From Hormoscilla sp. GUM202 (GTDB lineage: Bacteria; Cyanobacteriota; Cyanobacteriia; Cyanobacteriales; Desertifilaceae): DNA of 50,027 nt. This document shows, in pieces, positions 35,153 through 43,687 of this stretch (its first letter is position 1; each line of letters begins with the position of its first letter). The stretch spans positions 37,709-87,735 of the forward strand of contig RFFC02000031.1 in assembly GCA_005518205.2 (NCBI GenBank), written 5' to 3'. The notes below the pieces were generated by a model. That model had not been told where the DNA came from. It saw only the letters and a list, made by a program, of their open reading frames with translations, and made no database searches. The position numbers and the translations under genes were made by a program.

Positions 35153-36076
35153 GTGCGATTCGTTCAGGTATAAGCTGAAAAACCAGTGAAAGCCTGGCTG
35201 GTCCCATTAGCCAGTAACTTTGGTACCATGGGGGTCCAAATCCCCCCCTCCAAGTACGGGAGAGACACCGGTCCTTAATGCTGCGGAGTGACATCACTGC
35301 GGTGTGAAGCAAGGACTCAAATGTAGGAGAACTGGCAGCTATCGCCGGTAAATCCGCTAAGGAAAGATGCTCATGGCTAGAAAAGCGAACCTATTTAAGC
35401 CTCGTTAAGATGAACCAGCGCAATAAGGCTGTATCGCTGGCCCAAAAGGGAAATGGTAGTTAGTGTTAGTCTTGTCTTCTGGCTAACAACGTGCTCAAAG
35501 AACTCCCGGGGTATTGTAGGGGCCTAAAAGCATCAATAATGGTATCAAGGAACGAAATAACCTCCTGTGTGCTGTCTCCGGGTGGGTAGGAAGGGAGGGA
35601 GACAAGTTAGATGATAAGCGAAAGCCACAGGGGGGGGGATGTCCTAAAAAGCCAATGCCCGAGGTAACGCTCGAGGATATGCTGACATAGGACGGATATG
35701 GTAAGAAGTCTTGGGAGAAAGTAACCCTAAACATGATACAGAGCCGGAGGAGAAATCCGAAAGGTAAATATAATGGACTAAAGCCCTGACCAGGTAAAAA
35801 CTAGCGCATTCCTATTTTATAGGGATTCATGTTAATAAAGAGTGGCACTCATGGGTTTGGCAGTTCTCCCGTCACGAACCGCCCGGGTTAGGCATAAATT
35901 TAGTCAATTACGACCACCAGAAGGGGAGAAATTTCATGGGACAAGGCCAGAAAGGAGTAATCCAATCAACGGCTACCAGTGACATCGGCTTACCAACCAG
36001 TAGCCGACTGCGGTGAAAGTCGCAAGTCCGGTTCCGAATGGGAGGGTTGAGAGGAGACTCTCAGCTCGACCCCGAC
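35153..36076 (+). mobile_element. ORF-less group II intron
   Basis: Starts GTGCGATTCGTT, matching the 5' GUGYG of group II introns, and the following AAACCAGTGAAAGCCTGG is typical of chloroplast-like cyanobacterial introns. Domain V is at 36002-36034 with AGC triad and GTGAAAGT loop region. Domain VI follows (about 36040-36073), ending near CCCCGAC (36076). About 924 nt. No reverse transcriptase reading frame or recognisable remnant is present in the domain IV position, so it would need a helper maturase for splicing or mobility. The exact 3' splice site is an estimate. Upstream of it is unannotated sequence; downstream is a GNAT fragment. Confidence 0.85.
36002..36034 (+). ncRNA. Group II intron domain V
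   Basis: AGCCGACTGCGGTGAAAGTC plus the complementary 3' arm ending CCGGTTC. The catalytic AGC triad is present. Pairing differs from the usual GAGCCGTATGCGG form, with ACT/AGT and unpaired A and C on the 3' arm; whether it is still catalytically good is uncertain. Confidence 0.8.
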
Positions 36077-36342
36077 CAGGAGCCCCTCACAGTTCTGGTC
36101 ATCTCAGTGGGAGTTGCAGAGCTGTTAGGAGACAGGGGTTGGGGACATTTTTACTCAAAGAACTGGAAAGCGAGATCGCCTCTCGTAACTTTCAGCAGAT
36201 ATGGGTGGAGACTGCTACTGTACTCAAAGAAGCGGTAAAATTATATGAGAGTAACGGCTATCAACCAGCCATTGGGGTAGAAACGCCAAGGTGCGATCTC
36301 GTTTACGTCAAGTACCTTGCTGCCCATGGGCAGCACCTGTAA
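36077..36342 (+). pseudogene. C-terminal fragment of a GNAT acetyltransferase
   Basis: The frame reading R-R-Q-G-L-G-T-F-L-L-K-E-L-E ends at a stop at 36340. R-R-x-G-x-G-x-x-L-L is the acetyl-CoA-binding motif A of GNAT proteins, followed by V-E-T-A-T-V-L-K-E-A-V-K-L-Y-E-S-N-G-Y, the usual C-terminal strand and helix. The N-terminal half is missing; sequence before 36077 is the intron, and no matching exon is seen upstream of it. Either the intron inserted into an already truncated gene or the 5' part was deleted. No function expected. Confidence 0.7.
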
Positions 36343-36444
36343 TACTATTTTGTCAAGACATGCTACAATCTCGAGCTTAAGAGAGGGGGTTTGAATCCCC
36401 TGCGGGTGAAGTGATTGCGTGAGAGAATACAGGCAACATCTGTT

Positions 36445-37064
36445 ATGAATAGTAGACTAACACAAGAACAGTTGGGTGAGTTGGTGGCGGAAGTGGAACG
36501 GCTATCCGATCGCCGTCAAGCTGAACTGGACCGCCAACAGGTTGAGGAGATTTTACAAGAGTTGAATTTACCGACTGATTTACTGGATGAAGCTTTAGTC
36601 CAACTGCGGCGCAGAGAAGCTTTGGAAGTGCAGCAGCGGCGTCACCGCTGGATATTGGGTGGTGTGGCAGTAGTGGCACCTACGGCGATCGCCGTAGGTG
36701 CCCTATTTAATCTACAACAGCAAAGTGTACTCAGTCAAGTGCAAGTTTATCAAGACAGCATTGCCCTGGGCAAGGACGCTCCTAATAATCTGACTGCGAT
36801 CGGCGATCGGGTCAAGAAATATATTATCGAGTAACGTTGCAAAATGCGCCAATTGACAAAAAACTCTCTCTGCGCTGTGATTGGATCGATCCGAGGGGAA
36901 CATTGGCACGTCAGAACCGCTGGCAAACTCAAAGGATCGATCGGGAAGTTTGGCCGACCTATTGCCGCTATCCGTCAAATAATGCTATGATGACAGGCAG
37001 GTGGCAAGTGCGAATGTTTTTGGGCGATCGCCTGCTCGACGATGCCACTTTTATTGTAAAGTGA
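36445..37064 (+). pseudogene. Membrane-anchored cyanobacterial protein split by a frameshift
   Basis: ATG 36445 opens a frame with a coiled N-terminal half (E-V-E-R-L-S-D-R-R-Q-A-E-L) and one membrane helix (W-I-L-G-G-V-A-V-V-A-P-T-A-I-A-V-G-A-L-F). It stops at 36834 after Y-I-I-E. A second frame (36837 onward) supplies the rest, A-P-I-D-K-K-L-S-L-R-C-D-W-I-D-P and M-F-L-G-D-R-L-L-D-D-A-T-F-I-V-K to 37064. Joining them needs a shift of 2 or 1 bases in the ATATATTAT tract near 36820. The whole is about 207 codons and resembles one conserved hypothetical family; function unknown. It is only 7 bp before the next gene. Confidence 0.65.
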
Positions 37065-37071
37065 TAGGGCG

Positions 37072-38763
37072 ATGAACGAGTTTGTGGGCTATTGGGGTCA
37101 GGGCGATCGGGCAGAACTGGAAAACCTCTTGACAAAGGTTTCTAGTGATGGTAATATGCGGGTTGGTAATCAAACAGATAGCTGCATTTGGGGTATCGGT
37201 GGTAGCAAGGTTTCTGAGTCGGGAACTATTGCGACAATTTCCGCAGGCGGGTTAGGTGATGATGCTTGGGTGACAGTCGAAGAAAATTGTCTAATTTTGG
37301 GCCGAGAACCTTTTGGCAGGGTGCCCCTATATTGGACAAAGCAGAAACAAGTAATTTGGTTTGCTTCCAGGTTTCAATTGCTATTGGCGATCGCATCGAC
37401 ACCGGAAGTTAGTATCCCAGCTTTGTATGGATACAGTTGTTTTTCCTATGTCCCCACGCCTCTAACACCGGTGTCAGGAATTTTTGCCGTTCCCGCTGGT
37501 GTAGAATTAATTGCAGATATTGAAAGTTTACCCATTACCCGTTCCCAATATCAATGGCGGGAAGCACCGGTATTAATTAAAGAGGAAGTAAAGGCGATCG
37601 CCCAGTTGCAAACGCTGCTGCAACAGGCGGTCGATCGGCAAATTGCGGACTTATCATCGAGTACAGAAGTGGGAGTATTTCTTTCGGGAGGATTAGATTC
37701 TGCTACGGTAGCAGCATTGTTAGTCCAAGCTGGCATCAAAGTTCGCGCTTACAGTCTCGATTTTGGCATCGAGGAGTTGTCGGAATTGCCCTATGCAGAA
37801 AAGGTGGCGGCCCATTTAAGTATCCCCTTGGTGAAAGTACCGGCAAACCCCACACAGATTAAAAAAGCGATTACGGCTACCGCAGCAGCTTTAGATTTAC
37901 CCTTTGGGGATGGCGTTACTGTCCCTTTATATTTACTCTGTCAAAGGGCGAGTCAAGAAGTGGGCATCATTTTTAATGGGGAAGGGGGCGATCAACTGTT
38001 TGCGGGATGGACCAATAAACCTTTGATTGCCGCAGGGGTTTATAATAGTTTGCATCCCGGAGGTGGCGAGAACTTTACTCAGCAATATCTCCGTACTTTT
38101 CACCGCCTCTATGGTTATGAGGCCCGGGTTTGGCAAGGTGATGTTTACCAACAGGTTAAGAACATTAACCCCCAAGTTTGGTTGGACTCAGCTTTAGATG
38201 CAAATTATTGCAATTCATTGCTACATCGCCTCCGCCGTGCTACCTTAATGCTGAAAGGGGCTCAAAATATCCATCCCAGGGCAACTAATCTCGCTTTGGC
38301 TTGGGATTTCAAGGTGCGATCGCCCTTTTGCGACCTGCCTCTAGGGGAATGGACATTCCAACTGTCAGGGGAATTATGCTTGCAGGGTGCCTGTGAAAAG
38401 TATCTGCTGAAACGGGCCGTAGAATCATGGTTACCTGGGGAAATTGTTTGGCGAGAAAAGCGGGGGATGGGGGTTCCCTTAACCCTGTGGTGCTTAAAGG
38501 AATTGTGGCCGGAAGTGGGAAAATGGTTAAACCCAGGTATGGTGCGATCGGGGGGTAGGTTCGTTCCAGACATAGCAATGAAAGTAATTCGGGGACAGTT
38601 GGGGGGACAAATTCGGGGTCGCCGCATTGGTGAAATTTTGTGGTTACTAATGATGTGGCAAGTATGGCGCAGACAAGTATTAGGAGAAGCAGCAACGGAA
38701 AAAACTTTATTCAGTCCTTTTTTGTTACCATCCTGGTGGTGGAAGCCACCGCCCGAACTCTAA
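37072..38763 (+). CDS. Asparagine synthetase-like protein without the glutaminase cysteine
   Basis: 563 residues. The C-terminal ATP-pyrophosphatase domain has the P-loop V-F-L-S205-G-G-L-D-S and F-N-G-E-G-G-D-Q-L-F-A-G-W where classic AsnB has G-D-G-G-D-E-L-F-G-G-Y. Later R-S-P-F-C-D and K-Y-L-L-K-R-A-V fit the family. The N-terminus, M-N-E-F-V-G-Y-W, lacks Cys2, so the class II amidotransferase domain cannot use glutamine; a degenerate version of that domain (G-R-E-P-F-G-R-V-P-L) remains. It may use ammonia or catalyse ATP-driven amide formation of the beta-lactam-synthetase type. Followed 229 bp later by the LysA-like gene; a second such protein is encoded at 45-46.6 kb. Confidence 0.82.
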   Translation: MNEFVGYWGQGDRAELENLLTKVSSDGNMRVGNQTDSCIWGIGGSKVSESGTIATISAGGLGDDAWVTVEENCLILGREPFGRVPLYWTKQKQVIWFASRFQLLLAIASTPEVSIPALYGYSCFSYVPTPLTPVSGIFAVPAGVELIADIESLPITRSQYQWREAPVLIKEEVKAIAQLQTLLQQAVDRQIADLSSSTEVGVFLSGGLDSATVAALLVQAGIKVRAYSLDFGIEELSELPYAEKVAAHLSIPLVKVPANPTQIKKAITATAAALDLPFGDGVTVPLYLLCQRASQEVGIIFNGEGGDQLFAGWTNKPLIAAGVYNSLHPGGGENFTQQYLRTFHRLYGYEARVWQGDVYQQVKNINPQVWLDSALDANYCNSLLHRLRRATLMLKGAQNIHPRATNLALAWDFKVRSPFCDLPLGEWTFQLSGELCLQGACEKYLLKRAVESWLPGEIVWREKRGMGVPLTLWCLKELWPEVGKWLNPGMVRSGGRFVPDIAMKVIRGQLGGQIRGRRIGEILWLLMMWQVWRRQVLGEAATEKTLFSPFLLPSWWWKPPPEL

Positions 38764-38802
38764 AGGGTCCGGCTACACGAACAAAGCCCGCCTGCGCGGG
38801 CT
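38752..38802. repeat. 51-bp inverted-repeat element, copy 1
   Basis: Runs from the end of the preceding gene (CCCGAAC) through GGGTCCGGCTAC to AGCCCGCCTGCGCGGGCT, a hairpin that can end transcription. The same 51 bp, with two differences, occurs in opposite orientation at 42112-42162. Confidence 0.88.
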
Positions 38803-38992
38803 AGAGATCGATTGTAAAGATGTGTAAAGATCGCGGCTAGCTTGTAACAGAACCCAGCGCTCGGCTTGAGAAATAAGTAGAAGGGTAAGCCCGGACGGGC
38901 AGAGCAGGTCCCATTCTCCTGACCGGCGAACCCATTCTCCTGACCCGTCAGCTTGCTTGATAATGGTGGTTGATGTTAGATAAAGGTGAATC

Positions 38993-40252
38993 ATGGTCAA
39001 AGTTGATGAGCAACTGGAGGCGAAGCCTCAGAATATCGTTCCCAGGGGTCGCCAAGGAACGAGAGAAACGCCATATAGCTTGCAGGTGGCGTCCGAATTA
39101 CTAGAGACTTACGGTTCTCCCCTGTATGTCTATGAGGGGGAAACTCTGCGCCAAACTATCCAGCAGATCGCCCAGTCTATTCCCTATCGGCACAAGCAAT
39201 TTCACTTTGCTAGCGTCACCAACGGCAATATCAGTTTGCTGCAAATCTTCCGGGAGGCGGGTTGGGGACTCCATGCCAATACTCCAGGAGATGCTTATCT
39301 GGCACTGAAAGCAGGATTTGCACCCCAAAAAATAGTTTATAGTGGCAGTAATTTGCGTCCCGCAGAAATGGCGCAGTTGCTGGAATGGGGTGTACCTACC
39401 TTCAACTTTGATAGCATCTCCCAACTGCAACAGTTTTGTGATGTCTATCAAAATCAAAATTTATCTCCAAATCTCACAAGATTGGGGTTGCGGCTGAATT
39501 TACCGGCAGTAACCGGAGAGAGTCGCATTGGAGTACGTCCCGCTGAATTTCCCGCTGCCGTGAAAATTGCCCAAGCAGCAGGTTTACAAATCAGGGGTTT
39601 GCACTTTTATCGCGGGACGGGGACTAATGCTACCAAAGCTTTTACCCAAGTTATTAATGAAGTGATGGCCACGGCGAAGCTATTGCCAGATTGGGAATAT
39701 CTGGATTTTGGCGGCGGTTTCGGCTATCCTTATGATCGAGATGGCGCGGCCTTTGACTGGGAAATGTTTGGCCAGGAATTAACTCAGCAGTTGGCACAAC
39801 TGGGACGGGAAATTCAGTTGGTTATCGAACCCGGACGGGCGGCGATCGCGGGTTGCGGCAGCTTACTGGCAAAGATTATATCAGTAAAGTGGCAGGAAAG
39901 CAAGCAAATTCTGGGGGTCGATACGACAGTAGCGAATATTTCCGTACCGGCGGTCCATGGGGGCTATCGGGAAATATTCTGCTGGCAAGAAACTGGCGAA
40001 ACCTACAGGACCGATGTTTGCGGCAATACCACCTATTCGCGGGATTATCTGGGCAAAAATTGCCAGTTGCCAGCCTTGCAAATTGGGGATATCATTGCTA
40101 TATTAGATGTCGGAGCCTATGGTTATGCCATGTCCTACCATTTCTTACATCGTCCGCTGCCGGCGGAGGTGTTACTGGAGGGTGGCCGCGATCGCCTGAT
40201 TCGCCAGCGGGAGGATTATAAGGTGTTAGTGGATAACCAAATCTTTACCTGA
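38993..40252 (+). CDS. LysA-like (fold type III) protein lacking catalytic residues
   Basis: 419 residues, clear homologue of diaminopimelate/ornithine decarboxylases: E279-P-G-R282, D-F-G-G-G-F-G near 242 and G374-A-Y are conserved phosphate-binding elements. Gapless alignment with E. coli LysA (F-A-Q-K-A-C-S-N, from memory) puts V75 (F-A-S-V-T-N-G-N) at the PLP lysine. The H-x-H-I-G-S-G motif reads H204-F-Y-R-G-T-G, and the C-E-S-G-D decarboxylase motif reads T347-Y-S-R-D. So no Schiff base and no standard decarboxylation are possible. Upstream, a minus-strand-like palindrome and the AsnB-like gene; downstream, the zinc-ribbon protein 63 bp away. Probably a repurposed pseudoenzyme; the open frame argues against simple decay. 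Confidence 0.85.
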   Translation: MVKVDEQLEAKPQNIVPRGRQGTRETPYSLQVASELLETYGSPLYVYEGETLRQTIQQIAQSIPYRHKQFHFASVTNGNISLLQIFREAGWGLHANTPGDAYLALKAGFAPQKIVYSGSNLRPAEMAQLLEWGVPTFNFDSISQLQQFCDVYQNQNLSPNLTRLGLRLNLPAVTGESRIGVRPAEFPAAVKIAQAAGLQIRGLHFYRGTGTNATKAFTQVINEVMATAKLLPDWEYLDFGGGFGYPYDRDGAAFDWEMFGQELTQQLAQLGREIQLVIEPGRAAIAGCGSLLAKIISVKWQESKQILGVDTTVANISVPAVHGGYREIFCWQETGETYRTDVCGNTTYSRDYLGKNCQLPALQIGDIIAILDVGAYGYAMSYHFLHRPLPAEVLLEGGRDRLIRQREDYKVLVDNQIFT

Positions 40253-40315
40253 AGTTAATCCGATTTGAAAGTGCGTCATTTATAGTAAATAAAGTGTCAT
40301 AGGAGAGGAGAAACC

Positions 40316-41632
40316 ATGAAATGCATTCAATGTGGAAGAGATAATAATCTGAAAGACCGCAGTGTAGGGGGGCGGTGCAGTTTCTGCCGACATCCCTTTG
40401 TCTTCGATCCTCAAAAAGGAAGCAAGTTCACAGATATGTTCTTTAACAATGCCCTGAAGGCGATCTCGGCGGAAAACACTCTTTACTTTACTCCCAAACA
40501 GTTCTTTTATGCCTTAGAAAATAGGTGTTTATTCCGAAAACGATTTACTATAGAATGGTACGTTTCTCCTATAGAACAGTACTTCTTATTCTGCTTATTT
40601 ATGCTATTAATTGCGCAAGAGTGGGCATTGTTTGGAAGAGGGATAATCATAGAAATAATCATCTATTTATGTAAAATGTTATTCAGAATGTTATCCTCGG
40701 CAACACATCCTAAAAAACGCAAAAACTATGCCAGAAGGTTACAAGTGAGTGGAGGATTGATTATAGCATGGGGGATATTTTTTAGCCACACATTATCAAA
40801 TATTCCACCAACAGTGGCATTCTCGATATTCTCGATCGGTATAGGTCTGGGCCTGTTATTATTATACTTGGCGAACAAGGCTTTGAATCGCCTATTATAC
40901 ATTCCGCAATCCCTATATTTTAAACCCAGTGAGGTAGAGGGCTGGGTAAATAGCTGGACGCGAGTGAACGAGATTCCCAAAATATTACCTCCTCCCAATG
41001 AGGAGACTACCTCGGTTGCAGTCAGTCCGGATATCGCCGCTTATAGCTTTGACAGAGTAGTGGTTTGCGACAATAACAGTATCGCCCAAATGCTAATCGC
41101 CAACAACTTCCACTTTGAGAACAACTGCGCCGTCTTGAGTATCACTGGATATCCCCAGAACATATTCAATACAGTAATGCAGATGCTGCGTCTGAATCCC
41201 AACTTAAAAGTTTACGCCTTACATGATGCCAGTCCTGAAGGCGTTAGTCTCCTTCACCGCCTGGGGTCCAGTCCAAATTGGTTTGCCAACAGTAACGTTC
41301 CCATTTACGATCTCGGACTGTTCCCGCGCCATGTATTTGCCAGTAAGAGTATGCTTGTGCGACAGTCACCTGAGTTTGCGGAAACAGCCCGACAGCTACC
41401 AGATCCAGTGCGGCAAAGTTTATCAAAGGATGAAATAAAATGGTTAGAAATGGGAAATTATGTGGAATTAGAGTTTTTCACTCCCCAAAAGCTGCTGCAA
41501 GTGGTCACTCAAGGAATTGCCAGAAGTCGGGAACCAGGTAGGGATAATGGCATGATTTCTATTTATGGAGATGGAGATGATGACAATAGAAGTACAAGTG
41601 CTATGATATTTGCATCGGAAAGTTTCGGTTAA
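40316..41632 (+). CDS. Zinc-ribbon, two-to-four-helix membrane protein with Toprim-like C-terminus
   Basis: 438 residues; AGGAGAGGAG lies 6 bases before the ATG. Residues 1-30 carry C-I-Q-C and C-S-F-C, a four-cysteine zinc ribbon. Hydrophobic stretches follow at about 85-125 and 145-195. The C-terminal 200 residues are soluble, with Y-S-F-D-R-V-V-V-C-D, V-L-S-I-T-G-Y-P and V-Y-A-L-H-D-A-S-P-E-G, reminiscent of a Toprim-type D-x-D fold though not a confident match. I do not recognise the family. A decayed paralogue lies at 42.2 kb. The N-terminus of the paralogue is equally conserved, suggesting a shared role. Function unknown. Confidence 0.75.
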   Translation: MKCIQCGRDNNLKDRSVGGRCSFCRHPFVFDPQKGSKFTDMFFNNALKAISAENTLYFTPKQFFYALENRCLFRKRFTIEWYVSPIEQYFLFCLFMLLIAQEWALFGRGIIIEIIIYLCKMLFRMLSSATHPKKRKNYARRLQVSGGLIIAWGIFFSHTLSNIPPTVAFSIFSIGIGLGLLLLYLANKALNRLLYIPQSLYFKPSEVEGWVNSWTRVNEIPKILPPPNEETTSVAVSPDIAAYSFDRVVVCDNNSIAQMLIANNFHFENNCAVLSITGYPQNIFNTVMQMLRLNPNLKVYALHDASPEGVSLLHRLGSSPNWFANSNVPIYDLGLFPRHVFASKSMLVRQSPEFAETARQLPDPVRQSLSKDEIKWLEMGNYVELEFFTPQKLLQVVTQGIARSREPGRDNGMISIYGDGDDDNRSTSAMIFASESFG

Positions 41633-41678
41633 GCTAATGGTGGGCGATGCCCACCGCGATGCCCACCCTACAGGACGG

Positions 41679-42011
41679 TCATTGGACGGCAAAGTCAGTG
41701 TATTGGCGGAGGTTGGGAGGATCGAAGGCGAGGACGATATCCTGTTTCGGTACGCCCAGTTCTACGAGTTGGTTGGCGAGTCCTGCTTCAGTTCCGTCTT
41801 GCTGGATCCAGATTTTGCCCTCGATGATATCGGCGTGAAGAATGACACCATAGACTCGTTCGGAGGTGCGCCAACCTACATAGACGAGTTGATAATGATC
41901 GCGTTCGGAATCAAAAATGGTTTGGGCTTGGATGCGTTTGTCCCAAACTAAATTAGCCCGTTCTGTGAGGAGGGTTTTCAGGTGTTGACGGTATTGGGTG
42001 ATGGTATCCAT
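41679..42011 (-). CDS. xisI: XisI, fdxN element excision-controlling factor-like
   Basis: 110 residues from ATG 42011. M-D-T-I-T-Q-Y-R-Q-H-L-K-T-L-L opens the typical XisI sequence, followed by D-H-Y-Q-L-V-Y-V-G-W, G-K-I-W-I-Q-Q-D-G-T-E-A-G-L-A and D-I-V-L-A-F-D-P-P-N-L-R-Q-Y-T-D-F-A-V, all strongly conserved. XisH and XisI normally form a pair. Originally linked to heterocyst fdxN excision, most copies in cyanobacteria have no known excision target and behave as mobile or selfish small pairs. Here XisH is reduced to a stub. Confidence 0.93.
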   Translation of the reverse strand: MDTITQYRQHLKTLLTERANLVWDKRIQAQTIFDSERDHYQLVYVGWRTSERVYGVILHADIIEGKIWIQQDGTEAGLANQLVELGVPKQDIVLAFDPPNLRQYTDFAVQ

Positions 42012-42104
42012 TGAATTAGTTTCTCCCGAGGTTATTTGCCAGTTTTCGGTCTGGAGTGCTTTTTTAACAATGTTATGGAATAGGTCGGGTGCATCTCCAT
42101 GCAT
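42012..42104 (-). pseudogene. xisH: N-terminal stub of XisH fused in frame to XisI
   Basis: The frame upstream of XisI reads D-L-F-H-N-I-V-K-K-A-L-Q-T-E-N-W-Q-I-T, the expected beginning of XisH (A-K-D-x-F-H-x-x-V-K-x-A-L-x-x-x-G-W-x-I-T). It then runs straight into XisI after S-G-E-T-N-S. About 110 codons of XisH, including its nuclease-like core, are missing. A deletion joined the two genes; a 141-residue fusion could be made. Confidence 0.75.
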
Positions 42105-42111
42105 GTAATTA

Positions 42112-42162
42112 AGCCCGCGCAGGCGGGCTTTGTTCTTGTAGCCGGACCCTTTAGGGTTCGGG
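42112..42162. repeat. 51-bp inverted-repeat element, copy 2
   Basis: Reverse complement of 38752-38802 with two differences. The pair brackets a 3.3-kb segment with lysA-like, zinc-ribbon and xisI genes, so inversion is possible by recombination. Confidence 0.88.
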
Positions 42163-42240
42163 CAGCAACGCTTGCTATAATATCGCTACGGAAACTTTTA
42201 CTATATATATATCATGGTGGGCGGTGCCCTACGGATAATT

Positions 42241-43507
42241 ATGAAATGCATTCAATGTGATACAGACAACAATCTCAAAGATCGCACGGCAAATCAGGGG
42301 CGCTGTAAAAACTGCGATCGTCCCTTTGTCTTCGATCCCAAAGCCGGAAGCAGGTTCACAGATGGCTTCTTTAACAATGCCCTCAAGGCCATCTCGGCGG
42401 AAAACACCCTCTACTTTACGCCCAAACAGTTTTTTATGCCTTAGAGAGGCGTTTAGTCAGAAAAAGTACTGCTTCAACGGGAGGTTTATTGGCTTTCTGC
42501 ATTATTCTCAGTCTCTTCTGGGGAATGGGAATAATTATCTTTATCATGGTCGCTGTAGTGGAAATAGTTTCGAGAAAACATGGCCCTCAGACTCGGAAAT
42601 TTTATGCCCGAGGATTGCAAGTATGTGGAGGATTAATTGCCTTAGGGGGAATAATTTTTAGCATCCTGCTATCAAAGTTCACCTCAGTGGCCGCTTTTAT
42701 ATTTATGCTCGGTATAGGCGCGGGCATATTATTATTTTCTTTGGGTAAAAATCATTTGGAACGCCTATTCTACATACCCCAATCTCTATATATCCGACCC
42801 AGTGAGACCGAAAGATGGCTCCATAGCTGGACCCAAGTGAATGGTGCGATCGGGAAAATGTTACCTCCTGCGAACGAGGAGACAACCTCAGTTGCAGTCA
42901 GTCCTGATGTCACGGCTTATAGCTTTGACAGAGTAGTGGTCTGCGACAGTGACAGTATAGCCCAAATGCTAATAGCCAACAACTTCCACTTTGAAAACAA
43001 CTGCGCCGTCCTGAGTATCGCTGGCTATCCCCAGAGTATATTTAGTACAGTATTAGAGATGTTAGGGCGAAATCAGTCCTTAAAAGTTTACGCCTTACAT
43101 GATGCTACTCCTGACGGCATTAGTCTCCGGCACCACCTGGGGTCCAGTCCAGATTGGTTTGCCAACAGTAACGTGGCCATTTACGACCTCGGACTGCTAC
43201 CGCGTCACGTATTGAAGAGTAAAAATATTTCCGTGCGCAACTCAAAGGAGTCAGCCTAAGATGCCAACAGATGCCAGATCCAGTACGGCAGAGTTTAGCT
43301 AAAGATGAACTAGAATGGTTAGAAGCGGGAAATTATGTGGAATTAGAATTCTTCACTCCCGAAAGGTTGCTGCAAGTCCTGACTCAAGGAATTGGCAGAA
43401 GTCGGGAACCTGGTAAAGATGATGGCATGATTTCGATTTATGGAGATGGAGATTACGACAATACCAGTACGAGTGCTATAATATTTGCATCGGACAGTTT
43501 AGGTTAA
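42241..43507 (+). pseudogene. Decayed paralogue of the zinc-ribbon membrane protein
   Basis: Matches 40316-41632 through its length. The first frame (42241-42444) carries C-I-Q-C and C-K-N-C and stops after F-F-M-P because one T/C base is missing in the T-run near 42432. The next frame (from about 42489) carries the membrane helices and V-Y-A-L-H-D-A-T-P-D-G, until a second lesion near 43255 changes the frame. The tail resumes at 43271 to 43507 with the same I-S-I-Y-G-D-G-D ending. Two independent frame lesions mean it is not translated as one protein. Confidence 0.85.
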
Positions 43508-43624
43508 AAGGCCAACCGGTGAATAGGTCTCGGTTCGTAGTAAGCGCTAAAGCGCTTCGGACAGTTTAGGTTAAAAGGCCAACCGGTGAATAGGTCTCGG
43601 TTCGTAGTAAGCGCTAAAGCGCTT
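43491..43624. repeat. Two perfect 67-bp tandem repeats
   Basis: Unit 43491-43557 is repeated exactly at 43558-43624. The first begins inside the 3' end of the decayed zinc-ribbon gene (its stop is within the unit), and each ends with the AAGCGCT/AGCGCTT palindrome that also occurs at 8584. Confidence 0.93.
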
Positions 43625-43687
43625 CCTTGGTTATCATAGAACAGAGGCCCGCCAGCAAAGAGTAAAAAAATGTGGAGAACGGGTAAA

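Noticed and set aside
35495-35734. Minus-strand open frame inside the group II intron
   Set aside because: Low-complexity, no similarity to reverse transcriptase or endonuclease, no ribosome site.
23191-36370. Similar sequence near 23191 and 36350 (ATTTTGTCAAGA-x-x-TGCTACAA)
   Set aside because: Only about 24 bp with mismatches; too short to claim a repeat family from two sites.
36379-36412. T-arm-like GGGGG-TTTGAAT-CCCCT resembling a tRNA 3' half
   Set aside because: No matching acceptor, D or anticodon arm upstream, and no CCA; chance or an old fragment.
41679-42104. Working excision system of the fdxN type
   Set aside because: No recombinase gene and no flanking direct repeat for excision are seen; XisH is missing.
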